The notes beneath the pieces are model-generated. The model worked only from the letters and a program-made list of their open reading frames with translations. It was not told the DNA's origin and ran no database searches. DNA of 64,000 bases from Flavobacterium sp. (GTDB lineage Bacteria > Bacteroidota > Bacteroidia > Flavobacteriales > Flavobacteriaceae), in NCBI RefSeq assembly GCF_027533505.1, contig NZ_JAPZUB010000001.1, positions 62,001 to 126,000 on the forward strand, read 5' to 3'. Shown one piece after another: positions 18,122-26,088 of this stretch. Numbering within the stretch: position 1 is the stretch's first letter; each line of letters begins with the position of its first letter. The position numbers were made by a program, and so were the translations under genes.

Positions 18122-19212
18122 TAGTTCTTTTTTTGCCACAATATATCCACAATACGCTCGGAGGCTTTACCATCCCATAACTCAGGAATCCCCGTTTTTT
18201 TCATCCCGTTTTGAAGAAAAGAAGCGTACGTTTCAATCAACTTTTCTACTTGTGTTCCCACCAAGTGATTGGTACCCACGGTAATCGTTTCGGGACGTTC
18301 GGTATTATTACGTAAGGTAAAACAGGGAATTCCCAGCACAGTAGTTTCTTCTGAAATCCCACCACTATCGGTAATTACGGCAAAACTATGGGCTACTAAA
18401 TACATGAAATTTAAATACCCTTGGTGTTCGATAAAGAGGATATTCTGCGTATGCAATTGACGCTCACCTAAAATTGCTTTAGTTCGGGGGTGAATGGGGA
18501 AAATGATTTTTTTTCCTTGCGCCAATGCATCAATCCCTTGCAACAAATGCAGTAACGAATCCTCTTCATCGACATTGGCTGGCCGGTGTAAGGTGAGCAC
18601 GATATAATTTCCTTTTTCGAGCGCAAAATTCTCCCAAAACGAAGGTTGCTGAAAGCGGTGTTGATTTTGATATAACGTGTCAATCATCACGTTCCCCACA
18701 AAATGAACTGTATCAGGCTGTGCACCATATCGAATTAAATTTTCGGTGGCCAATGTGGATGTGGTAAAGAAATAATCGGTGATGCTATCGGTGACAATTC
18801 GGTTGATTTCTTCAGGCATGGTCATATCCCCCGAACGAATACCCGCCTCGACATGCGTTACTTTGAGGTTCATTTTTTTGGCCACAAGTGCACAGGCCAT
18901 TGTTGAATTGACATCGCCTACAACCAGCACCATATCGGTAGGATTTTCCAATAATTCTTGTTCAAAAGCCACCATAATATTGGCCGTTTGCACCGATTGG
19001 GAACCGCTTTTTACCTCGAGATTGGCATCGGGTTTGGGTATATTTAGCTCTTCAAAAAAGGTATCGCTAAGGTTTTTATCATAATGTTGACCCGTGTGCA
19101 CCAAGCGATAGGAAAGCGGCGCTCCTTCACGTTGTTTCTTTTCAATCGCTCGAATAATAGGAGCAATTTTTATAAAATTAGGTCGAGCACCAGCAACGAT
19201 AGTAATTTTCAT
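18121..19212 (-). CDS. Second UDP-GlcNAc 2-epimerase-like protein
   Basis: This WecB-superfamily protein of 363 aa keeps the residues used in catalysis (Asp100 in VGDVNST, Glu122 in HVEAGIRS, Glu134/135 in MPEEINR, His209 in LHR). It differs from the canonical enzyme at 9.8 kb in several signatures: GARPNF for GTRPEA, GDVNST for GDTTT, and LHRPANVD for CHRREN. This variant pattern recalls non-hydrolysing epimerases acting on modified UDP-sugars (WbpI-like), so the substrate may not be plain UDP-GlcNAc. It is coupled by a TAATG junction to the WbuB-like transferase. Confidence 0.85.
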   Translation of the reverse strand: MKITIVAGARPNFIKIAPIIRAIEKKQREGAPLSYRLVHTGQHYDKNLSDTFFEELNIPKPDANLEVKSGSQSVQTANIMVAFEQELLENPTDMVLVVGDVNSTMACALVAKKMNLKVTHVEAGIRSGDMTMPEEINRIVTDSITDYFFTTSTLATENLIRYGAQPDTVHFVGNVMIDTLYQNQHRFQQPSFWENFALEKGNYIVLTLHRPANVDEEDSLLHLLQGIDALAQGKKIIFPIHPRTKAILGERQLHTQNILFIEHQGYLNFMYLVAHSFAVITDSGGISEETTVLGIPCFTLRNNTERPETITVGTNHLVGTQVEKLIETYASFLQNGMKKTGIPELWDGKASERIVDILWQKKN

Positions 19213-19215
19213 AGT

Positions 19216-19737
19216 CTAATTTTTATATCCAATGGGTTTTCGATTTTCAACCGATTTAGTTTTGCTTAATTCGTTCAAATACGAAAACACTAACGCAATA
19301 TTTTTATCGTGGTTCTCCACTTTTTGTTCCAATAAATGGATTTTTTCCTGTACTTCGGAATGCTCCATAATCCATTGCCGCATTTGGGTGAACAGTCGCA
19401 TGATTTGAATGTTCACCGAAATAGCCAGTTCCGAATGAATCACACTCGAAAGCATGAGTATACCATGTTCGGTAAAGGCCATAGGTGCGTGTCGTAATCC
19501 CATTTTTAACGATTTGGAAGACGCAAATTGCGACCTCCAATTATGTAATTCATCTTCAGTCAAAACAAACATAAAATCGTCTGGGAATCGCTCTCGATTT
19601 CGTTTTACTGCTTCTTTTAACCGTTTTGTTTCAATGCCGTACAATTGGGCCAAATCGCGATCCAAGAGTACTTTTTGGTTTCGGATAACATAAATTTTAT
19701 CCAAGATGGTTTCGTTTGGGCGCATAGAATTTTGCAT
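19216..19737 (-). CDS. ORF6N domain protein
   Basis: This 173-aa protein has an N-terminal ORF6N-type domain: IYVIRNQKVLLDRDLAQLYG, then KRLKEAVKRNRERFPDDFMF, then AFTEHGILMLSSV (blocks at about 15-35, 38-57 and 87-99). A coiled-coil-like C-terminus (about 125-160) follows. ORF6N domains are known from phage and chromosomal proteins, often called DNA-binding, but their role is not established. It lies 3 bases upstream of the second WecB-like gene and 28 bases downstream of the CapK-like gene, so it appears embedded in their transcript. It has no obvious part in sugar chemistry. Confidence 0.8.
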   Translation of the reverse strand: MQNSMRPNETILDKIYVIRNQKVLLDRDLAQLYGIETKRLKEAVKRNRERFPDDFMFVLTEDELHNWRSQFASSKSLKMGLRHAPMAFTEHGILMLSSVIHSELAISVNIQIMRLFTQMRQWIMEHSEVQEKIHLLEQKVENHDKNIALVFSYLNELSKTKSVENRKPIGYKN

Positions 19738-19765
19738 AGGCGTTGTATTTAAAAATTATTTTGGT

Positions 19766-21085
19766 TTATATCATGGAAACAAATTGCTTTAATTTCCCAC
19801 TTTTGCAGCGAACCAAGGTCTCTTTTCGGGAAAAATGAAACGTCAATCCCGACTCCAAATAGGTTTCAATCGCCTCTTCAATCGCCTTAATTTGTGCCAC
19901 AGTCAAGGCAATCCGACTCACATATTCGATTTCAAAAGTATCTATTTTGGTTTGTTTTATCACAAATTCTTGCACATTTCCATCGTCTTCAATGATACTT
20001 TTGGTCACATAGTAAAAAGTAAGTCCCGGCGATTTTTTCCCACTAGGCAGTACCGCAATATCGTTGGTGCGCCCAATTAATTTTTTAAGAATCGGTTTTT
20101 CTGGAGTGCTTTTTTCATCCAAAACCCCAAGGTCACCGATATCATACCGAATAAACGGATGGGCTTTATTGTACAACGAAGTAATCACAACACGACCCTC
20201 CTGACCGTTTGGCACTGGATTATCCTGTGCATCCAAAATCTCTACAAACAACGTTTCCACATTTACTTGCCATTCGCCTTCAGGATTTTGAAACGCAATC
20301 AAATCCAATTCCGAGGCACCGTATTCATTGATAATCGGAATCCCAAATTGTTTTTCCAAAAGGTTTTTATCTTCGGGAAACAACATTTCAGAGGTCACAA
20401 CACAACATTTAAGCGTAGGACAAACATCTTTTAAAACGATGTTTTTTTGGTGTAAAAACTTGGCAAACAAGACAATCGAGCTCGTATATCCATTGATGTT
20501 GTCAAATTTTTTTCGACGAAAAGTGGCCAAAACTTCCTCGAGTACTTTGTCGGATAAATCAAAAATGGGAAAACGATACCGACCGCTTAAGAAATCCTTC
20601 AGCCGTTCTTTCGCATAGCCCATGGTGTCTAATGGAATGCCATAAAACCGCGCTTGATACGAGGTGTTAAAATCAATGCCAAATTGCCCAAACTGCGTAA
20701 TGATATTGGCCCAAGTGAGGGCATGGGAATATTTATCTTTGGCAAAAATAAACGGGTCGCCACTTGACCCCGAGGTTTTATTAACATACACATTTTTAAC
20801 GGTGTAACCTTCGGAAAGCCGCTGGGCTAATGGCTGCTGAAAATGTTTTTTGGTCATAATCGGCAATGACGACCAATCAGTACTTTTTTGGGAGGACACC
20901 AATTGTTGGTATAACGGATTGTGCCGTATATGATGCGCTACGATTGCTTGTCGCTGTGTTGCCAGATAATCGGCAAATTCTTCAGCGGAAAGATTGCGAA
21001 TTTCAGCATACTGCCTTTTCGCTTCCTTCATGGGAAAGCCTTGCCATTGCAATGAAAAATCAAACAGTCGAAACACCCGATTCAT
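19766..21085 (-). CDS. CapK-like adenylate-forming enzyme (phenylacetate-CoA ligase family)
   Basis: This 439-aa protein resembles CapK/PaaK adenylating enzymes. The phosphate-binding loop KTSGSSGDPF lies near residues 104-113. NEYGASE (about 260) and a RYDIGD motif (about 315) match the A5 and A7 core motifs of the family. Such proteins occur in capsule and exopolysaccharide loci, where they may activate an acid for transfer to the glycan; the substrate is unknown. I used the ATG at 21085 instead of the in-frame TTG at 21109. It is the first gene of the reverse module and is divergent from purD. Confidence 0.8.
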   Translation of the reverse strand: MNRVFRLFDFSLQWQGFPMKEAKRQYAEIRNLSAEEFADYLATQRQAIVAHHIRHNPLYQQLVSSQKSTDWSSLPIMTKKHFQQPLAQRLSEGYTVKNVYVNKTSGSSGDPFIFAKDKYSHALTWANIITQFGQFGIDFNTSYQARFYGIPLDTMGYAKERLKDFLSGRYRFPIFDLSDKVLEEVLATFRRKKFDNINGYTSSIVLFAKFLHQKNIVLKDVCPTLKCCVVTSEMLFPEDKNLLEKQFGIPIINEYGASELDLIAFQNPEGEWQVNVETLFVEILDAQDNPVPNGQEGRVVITSLYNKAHPFIRYDIGDLGVLDEKSTPEKPILKKLIGRTNDIAVLPSGKKSPGLTFYYVTKSIIEDDGNVQEFVIKQTKIDTFEIEYVSRIALTVAQIKAIEEAIETYLESGLTFHFSRKETLVRCKSGKLKQFVSMI

Positions 21086-21145
21086 TTTTTTCAAAAGTAA
21101 TAAATTCAAGGCACGTCTGTGTGAAACTTTTTAAAAGATTGCCTT

Positions 21146-21174
21146 TTGCAAACGTCAAAAACACCCTATTTTTG
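21146..21174 (+). promoter_or_regulatory. purD promoter
   Basis: A TTG (21146-21148) and TATTTTTG (21167-21174) are separated by 18 bases, a good match to the Bacteroidota primary-sigma promoter (TTG-N17-23-TAnnTTTG). The purD start codon is 47 bases downstream. Confidence 0.65.
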
Positions 21175-21221
21175 TACCACAACGATTTTCAATTTTTACA
21201 TTTGAAATAACACAACACCAC

Positions 21222-22496
21222 ATGACAATTTTACTTCTTGGATCGGGCGGGAGAGAACATGCTCTGGCTTGGAAAATGCTTCAAAGTTCGCACTGTTCCC
21301 AATTATTCGTAGCGCCTGGTAATGCAGGAACGGCCGCGATTGCTACCAATGTTGATGTAAACCCGAATGATTTTCCTGCGGTAAAACAATTTTGTTTGGC
21401 ACACGAAGTAGGCATGGTCGTGGTTGGTCCCGAAGACCCACTGGTGCATGGGGTCTATGATTTTTTTAAAAATGATTCCCAATTACATACCATTCCGGTG
21501 ATTGGTCCCTCCAAAGAAGGGGCACAATTGGAAGGTAGTAAAGAATATGCAAAACAGTTTTTAGTTCGACACCATATTCCCACGGCGCGGTATGAAAGTT
21601 TTACCCCAGCAACCGTAGAACAAGGCTGTTTATTTTTGGAAACACTCGCTCCGCCCTATGTGTTGAAAGCCGATGGGCTAGCGGCTGGAAAAGGCGTTTT
21701 AATTCTTTCGGACTTGGAAGAAGCCAAAACCGAATTACGCAATATGCTCGTGCATGCTAAGTTTGGTGCAGCCAGTGCAAAAGTGGTTATCGAAGAGTTT
21801 TTAAGCGGGATTGAATTGAGTTGTTTTGTATTGACCGATGGAAAAAGTTATAAAATACTACCCACCGCCAAAGATTACAAACGTATAGGAGAAGGCGATA
21901 CGGGGTTGAATACCGGCGGAATGGGAGCTGTTTCTCCAGTGCCTTTTGCCGATGCCGTTTTTATGGAAAAAGTGGAGACGCGCATTGTAAAACCCACGAT
22001 TGCAGGATTACAAAAAGAAAATATTGAATACAAAGGATTTGTGTTTATCGGATTAATAAAGGTGGGCGACGATCCTTTTGTGATTGAATACAATGTTCGC
22101 ATGGGCGATCCCGAAACCGAAGTGGTCATGCCTCGATTGCAATCGGACTTAGTGACCTTGTTTAAAGCAGTTGCCGAACAGAAGTTGGACGAAGTTACTC
22201 TTGAAATCGATCCGCGAAGCGCTACCACTATAATGGTGGTTTCAGGCGGCTATCCAGAAGACTATGAAAAAGGAAAAACGATCAGCGGTTTGGAACAAGT
22301 TACCGATTCAATCGTGTTTCACGCAGGAACAAAACTGCAGGAAGGCCAGGTCGTTTCCCATGGAGGACGTGTATTGGCCGTAACCTCGTATGGGGCAACG
22401 TACCAAGAGGCCATAAAAAAATCTTATCAAAATATAGCACAACTACATTTTGATAAGATGTATTATCGAACCGATATCGGTTTTGATTTATTTTAA
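21222..22496 (+). CDS. purD: Phosphoribosylamine-glycine ligase
   Basis: This ATP-grasp enzyme forms glycinamide ribonucleotide in purine synthesis. The N-terminus LLLGSGGREHALAW, the ATP-grasp region with LKADGLAAGKGV (about 147-158), NTGGMGAVSP, and the metal-binding EYNVRMGDPETE block are diagnostic. The length of 424 aa is normal. It has its own promoter and stands alone. Its last 9 bases overlap the end of the convergent small membrane-protein gene. Confidence 0.97.
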   Translation: MTILLLGSGGREHALAWKMLQSSHCSQLFVAPGNAGTAAIATNVDVNPNDFPAVKQFCLAHEVGMVVVGPEDPLVHGVYDFFKNDSQLHTIPVIGPSKEGAQLEGSKEYAKQFLVRHHIPTARYESFTPATVEQGCLFLETLAPPYVLKADGLAAGKGVLILSDLEEAKTELRNMLVHAKFGAASAKVVIEEFLSGIELSCFVLTDGKSYKILPTAKDYKRIGEGDTGLNTGGMGAVSPVPFADAVFMEKVETRIVKPTIAGLQKENIEYKGFVFIGLIKVGDDPFVIEYNVRMGDPETEVVMPRLQSDLVTLFKAVAEQKLDEVTLEIDPRSATTIMVVSGGYPEDYEKGKTISGLEQVTDSIVFHAGTKLQEGQVVSHGGRVLAVTSYGATYQEAIKKSYQNIAQLHFDKMYYRTDIGFDLF

Positions 22497-22727
22497 AAAC
22501 GAATGCGCCGTGGTATCTTGGTTTTCTTCGTTATTATCTTGATGAATCTGTAATTGTTTACACCAGTAAACTACATAGTATCCACAAATGATGATACCAA
22601 TCCAATTTAGGAGATTGGCACCCCACCAACCCCAATAGCCTTCTAATTCCAATTGACGTAATGCGTCAAGGGGTAAAAAAAGGAAATCGACAAATAGCGA
22701 CTGTATAGCTTCAAAAAATGCTTTCAT
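22488..22727 (-). CDS. Small membrane protein, DUF6341-like
   Basis: This 79-aa protein starts at the ATG at 22727 (MKAFFEAIQSLFVDFLF). It has one clear membrane segment (NWIGIIICGYYVVYW, about residues 42-58) and an acidic hydrophilic tail. I recall this as the DUF6341 family, found next to purD in flavobacteria; function unknown. The longer reading frame to 22811 adds a region that would overlap the divergent gene and its own promoter, so I rejected it. Its promoter (22757-22786) overlaps the start of the divergent DUF6427-like gene. Confidence 0.75.
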   Translation of the reverse strand: MKAFFEAIQSLFVDFLFLPLDALRQLELEGYWGWWGANLLNWIGIIICGYYVVYWCKQLQIHQDNNEENQDTTAHSFLK

Positions 22728-22756
22728 TTTTAAATCAAGTGTTATATTTACAAGCA

Positions 22757-22786
22757 CAAAAGTATAAAATATCCGCATGATAACAA
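22757..22786 (-). promoter_or_regulatory. Promoter for the DUF6341-like gene
   Basis: On the minus strand TTG (22784-22786) and TACTTTTG (22757-22764) are 19 bases apart. The -33 element lies inside the first codons of the divergent DUF6427-like gene, so the two transcription units physically overlap. Confidence 0.6.
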
Positions 22787-23706
22787 CAATTTTTAAGAAA
22801 TCTACACCCATAAATTATAGCTTGATTGTTTTGGCTACGTTAGGGTTTTATTTTTTATACCAAATCCATGTTGGATTTCTAGGGTTGGGTTGGATCGAAT
22901 ACCTCCAAAAAGGACTTATCCTGTTCTTACTTTTTGCTTCTTTGTTTTTGGTCAATTTTATTGTAAAAAAGAATGTACTGACCAAAGACAGTTCGTATAC
23001 TTTGTACTTTTTTCTTCTTTTTCTTCTTTTTTTTCCTGAATTGTGGAACAACGTACGGTTGTTGTTGGCTAACTTTTTTGTGCTGTTGGCGTTGCGGCGG
23101 TTGATTTCTTTACAAACGCTAAAAGCACCTGAGGAGAAAATATTTGATGCTTGTTTGTGGATTTTTATTGCGAGTTTATTCCAATTTTGGGCGCTGCTTT
23201 TCGTGGTCTTGGTGTATGTTTCGATTATTTTTCACGTTTCACGTGATTACCGCAACTGGCTGATTCCATTTGTTGCCTTTTTTATTTTTGGCATCATTGG
23301 TATGGCGTGCTCTTTATTTTTTGAATTAGATGCTTTGAGTCAATATCTTGCCCAAGAGAAAGTAGGCTATTCGTTGGATTACTTTTCGGAACAAAATGCG
23401 CACATTGCTTTTTCGATGTTTGTTGTGGCTATTATTTTCTTTTTTATTCCTGCAGCATTAACAGTGACCAATCGCCCTTTAAACCTTCAAGCTTCTTACA
23501 AGAAATTACTTTTTGCCTTAGTTTTGGGCGGCGTTCTTTTTGCGATTTCTATTCCAAAAAGCAATGATTTATTGGTGTTTATGTTTTTTCCTTTGGCGGT
23601 TTCAGCCACGTTGATGATTGAAAACAGCACCAACAAAGTGCAGCAAGAGTTAATTCTTTGGATCACTTTAGCCTGCGGATTGTTTGCCTTTTTTAGTCAG
23701 CTATAA
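22777..23706 (+). CDS. Multi-pass membrane protein, DUF6427-like
   Basis: This 309-aa protein is nearly all hydrophobic, with about ten predicted membrane helices and no soluble domain. I recall the N-terminus (an FKKSTPINY block followed by a helix) as the DUF6427 family of flavobacteria, of unknown function. It resembles integral proteins of glycosyltransferase or permease type only in general composition. It lies between the DUF6341-like gene (divergent) and upp (convergent, 6-base overlap). Conserved adjacency with purine and pyrimidine genes may reflect genome history and not function. Confidence 0.7.
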   Translation: MITTIFKKSTPINYSLIVLATLGFYFLYQIHVGFLGLGWIEYLQKGLILFLLFASLFLVNFIVKKNVLTKDSSYTLYFFLLFLLFFPELWNNVRLLLANFFVLLALRRLISLQTLKAPEEKIFDACLWIFIASLFQFWALLFVVLVYVSIIFHVSRDYRNWLIPFVAFFIFGIIGMACSLFFELDALSQYLAQEKVGYSLDYFSEQNAHIAFSMFVVAIIFFFIPAALTVTNRPLNLQASYKKLLFALVLGGVLFAISIPKSNDLLVFMFFPLAVSATLMIENSTNKVQQELILWITLACGLFAFFSQL

Positions 23707-24354
23707 TTTACTTCCGTAAGCCAAATCCCCCGCGTCGCCCAATCCGGGAATGATATAGTTTTTTTCATTCAATCGCTCGTCCAACGCCGCTACCCATAAA
23801 TGACATTCTTTGGGCAAATGATCTTCTAAGTAAGCAATTCCTTCGGGAGCCGCGATTACTACGGCGATATGAATTTCTTTCGGTTTTTGCTCCAAATGCA
23901 ATTGGTTTAATACGGCCACAATGGATTGTCCAGTGGCCAATATGGGGTCAATCAAGATTAAATTTTTGTCTTGAAACGATGGGGCAGCTTGGTATTCGAC
24001 CAGAATTTCAAACGCATCGTCTTGATTGTAATGATGTCGATACGCCGACACAAATCCGTTTTCAGCTTCATCAAAAAAGTTCATAAATCCTTGATGAAGA
24101 GCCAAACCTGCACGCAAAATCGAACATAAAACCACATGATCCGCTAGGGTGGTTGTTTGTTTGAGGCCCAACGGCGTCTGTACCGCTACAGGCTTATAAT
24201 CTAAGGTTTTACTCAATTCATACGCCATAATTTCACCGATACGTTCGATATTTTTTCGAAAACGCATGCTGTCTTTTTGAATGGAAATATCCCGTATTTG
24301 CGCCAAAAAATGATTCAAAATACTGTTTTGTTCGGAGATGTAGTGGATGTGCAT
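23701..24354 (-). CDS. upp: Uracil phosphoribosyltransferase
   Basis: This pyrimidine salvage enzyme converts uracil and PRPP to UMP. The PRPP-binding loop ILIDPILATGQS (about 133-144), the ILRAGLALHQG hood region (about 79-89) and the C-terminal uracil-binding IPGLGDAGDLAYG block are clear. The length is 217 aa. The divergent DUF4254 gene starts 64 bases away. Its end overlaps the DUF6427-like gene by 6 bases through oppositely oriented stops. Confidence 0.93.
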   Translation of the reverse strand: MHIHYISEQNSILNHFLAQIRDISIQKDSMRFRKNIERIGEIMAYELSKTLDYKPVAVQTPLGLKQTTTLADHVVLCSILRAGLALHQGFMNFFDEAENGFVSAYRHHYNQDDAFEILVEYQAAPSFQDKNLILIDPILATGQSIVAVLNQLHLEQKPKEIHIAVVIAAPEGIAYLEDHLPKECHLWVAALDERLNEKNYIIPGLGDAGDLAYGSKL

Positions 24355-24393
24355 GTGCGCGGATTTTGTCTGTCAAAGTAACGGGATAAAAAC

Positions 24394-24401
24394 TATCTTT
24401 G
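24394..24401 (+). promoter_or_regulatory. Candidate -7 element for the DUF4254 gene
   Basis: TATCTTTG fits TAnnTTTG and lies 16 bases before the ATG at 24418. A TTG at 24366-24368 is 25 bases away, longer than usual. Confidence 0.45.
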
Positions 24402-24417
24402 CAAAAAAACTACACCG

Positions 24418-25023
24418 ATGTTTGCAGAATTTGCTTTTCCTATTTTTGAACAATGTATTCGTGATTATCATGTGATCAATGACGTATATCAACCGACGTT
24501 GAACCCCTATGAAAAGGGAAGTATCGCGTATTTATTGTACGCCAAAAACTGGGTTGATACCGTGCAGTGGCATTATGAAGACATTATTCGGGATCCGCAA
24601 ATTGACCCTGTTGCGGCTTTGGATTTAAAGCGTAAAATAGACGCTTCCAATCAGGTACGCACGGATATGGTAGAATATATTGACAGTTATTTTCTACAAA
24701 AATACAGTGGCGTTACAGTGAAGCCCAATGCCAAAATCAATACCGAGAGTCCTGCGTGGGCCATTGATCGCTTGTCTATTTTGGCTTTGAAAATTTACCA
24801 CATGCACGAAGAAGCAACGCGACCTGATGCATCCGACGAGCACCGTGCCAAATGCCAGGAAAAACTGAATGTACTTTTGGATCAAAAGAACGATATGTTT
24901 ACTTCTATAAGTGAGTTGTTGACCGATATTGAAAATGGCGACAAGTACATGAAAGTCTACAAACAGATGAAAATGTATAACGACGAGGATTTGAATCCGG
25001 TTTTGTATCAGCAAAAAAAATAA
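24418..25023 (+). CDS. DUF4254 family protein
   Basis: This 201-aa soluble, mostly helical protein shows the DUF4254 pattern: a conserved NPYEKGSIAYLLYAKNW block near residues 36-52, WHYEDIIRDP, and AWAIDRLSILALKIYHM near 108-124. No catalytic motif is obvious; the conserved Asp, Trp and His residues could form a binding site. It is followed directly (no gap) by a family 9 glycosyltransferase that starts with TTG, so the two genes are translated together. Coupling suggests a role in lipopolysaccharide core or envelope metabolism, which is inference. Confidence 0.85.
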   Translation: MFAEFAFPIFEQCIRDYHVINDVYQPTLNPYEKGSIAYLLYAKNWVDTVQWHYEDIIRDPQIDPVAALDLKRKIDASNQVRTDMVEYIDSYFLQKYSGVTVKPNAKINTESPAWAIDRLSILALKIYHMHEEATRPDASDEHRAKCQEKLNVLLDQKNDMFTSISELLTDIENGDKYMKVYKQMKMYNDEDLNPVLYQQKK

Positions 25024-26061
25024 TTGGCGCAAAAAACACGACATATTGCGTTTATTCGCCTCTCAGCCATGGGGGATGTTGCGATGGCGGTGCCGGTTAT
25101 TTTGGCCTTCATGCATCATAATCCTGATGTAAAAATAACGGTCGTTTCCCGTGCTTTTTTTAAACCTATTTTTTTACAGATTCCTCAAATTCATTTTGTT
25201 TCGGTTCATACCCGTCATCAACATAAAGGATTGTGGGGCATTTTTCGTTTGTACCGCGAATTGAAAGCGCTTGGCGTAACTGAAATCGCCGACTTTCATA
25301 ATGTCTTGCGCTCCAAAATACTACGCTTTCTTTTTGCCATACGCGGACACAAAACGGCTTTTACCGACAAAGGACGGTTGGAAAAAAAGCAGTTAACCCG
25401 ACTTGAGCAAAAAACCATTGCGCCGCTCAAACCGATGACGGTCAGACATATCGAAACGCTTCAAAATTTGGGGTATACCGTTCCTTTTGACACGCTATAT
25501 CACCTTCCCAAAGAGCAGTTATCTCCTAGTGTTGTGGAGTATACGGGTCGCAAAGAACAATTATGGATAGGCATTGCTCCTTTTGCACAACACTCGTCCA
25601 AAGTGTATCCGATGGATTTGCTGCAAGAGGTTGTTGCTGATTTGGCGAAAGGACCCTATCGTATTTTTTTATTGGGTGGCGGTCGTCGCGAGTCAGAGCT
25701 TTTGGATGCACTGACTCCTTTGGGACAGAACATAAAGAATATGGCCAATAAAATTTCCTTTGAACACGAGTTGGAACTTATTGCCAACTTAGACCTTATG
25801 GTTTCGATGGACAGTGGAAATGCGCATTTGGCTTCATTATATGGTGTAAAAACGATTACTATTTGGGGCGCAACCCATCCCTTTGCGGGATTTGCGCCGT
25901 ATGGTCAACCGTTGGACTATTGTCTCACCGCCGATCGCTTGCAATATCCATTTTTGCCAACGTCTATTTATGGCAATAAAAAAGTTGTGGGCTATGAGCA
26001 AGCAATGCGCACCATAACCCCGCAACAAATTCTTCAAAAAATATACAGTATTGTATCGTAA
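25024..26061 (+). CDS. GT9 glycosyltransferase (ADP-heptose:LPS heptosyltransferase family)
   Basis: This 345-aa GT-B transferase has the family opening FIRLSAMGDVAMAVPV (about 10-25). The C-terminal donor site reads MVSMDSGNAHLASLYG (about 259-274) followed by TIWGATHP. Such enzymes add heptose or a related sugar to the lipid A-core. The TTG at 25024 immediately after the DUF4254 stop is the only start that keeps the first conserved strand; the first internal ATG is inside the SAMGD motif and too late. Donor identity is not determined by sequence alone. Confidence 0.88.
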   Translation: MAQKTRHIAFIRLSAMGDVAMAVPVILAFMHHNPDVKITVVSRAFFKPIFLQIPQIHFVSVHTRHQHKGLWGIFRLYRELKALGVTEIADFHNVLRSKILRFLFAIRGHKTAFTDKGRLEKKQLTRLEQKTIAPLKPMTVRHIETLQNLGYTVPFDTLYHLPKEQLSPSVVEYTGRKEQLWIGIAPFAQHSSKVYPMDLLQEVVADLAKGPYRIFLLGGGRRESELLDALTPLGQNIKNMANKISFEHELELIANLDLMVSMDSGNAHLASLYGVKTITIWGATHPFAGFAPYGQPLDYCLTADRLQYPFLPTSIYGNKKVVGYEQAMRTITPQQILQKIYSIVS

Positions 26062-26088
26062 GAACGTTAGAACGCCTTACCCCCTTCT

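Noticed and set aside
22728..22811. Longer N-terminus for the DUF6341-like protein
   Set aside because: The extension would overlap its own promoter and the divergent gene; the ATG at 22727 gives the family-like start.
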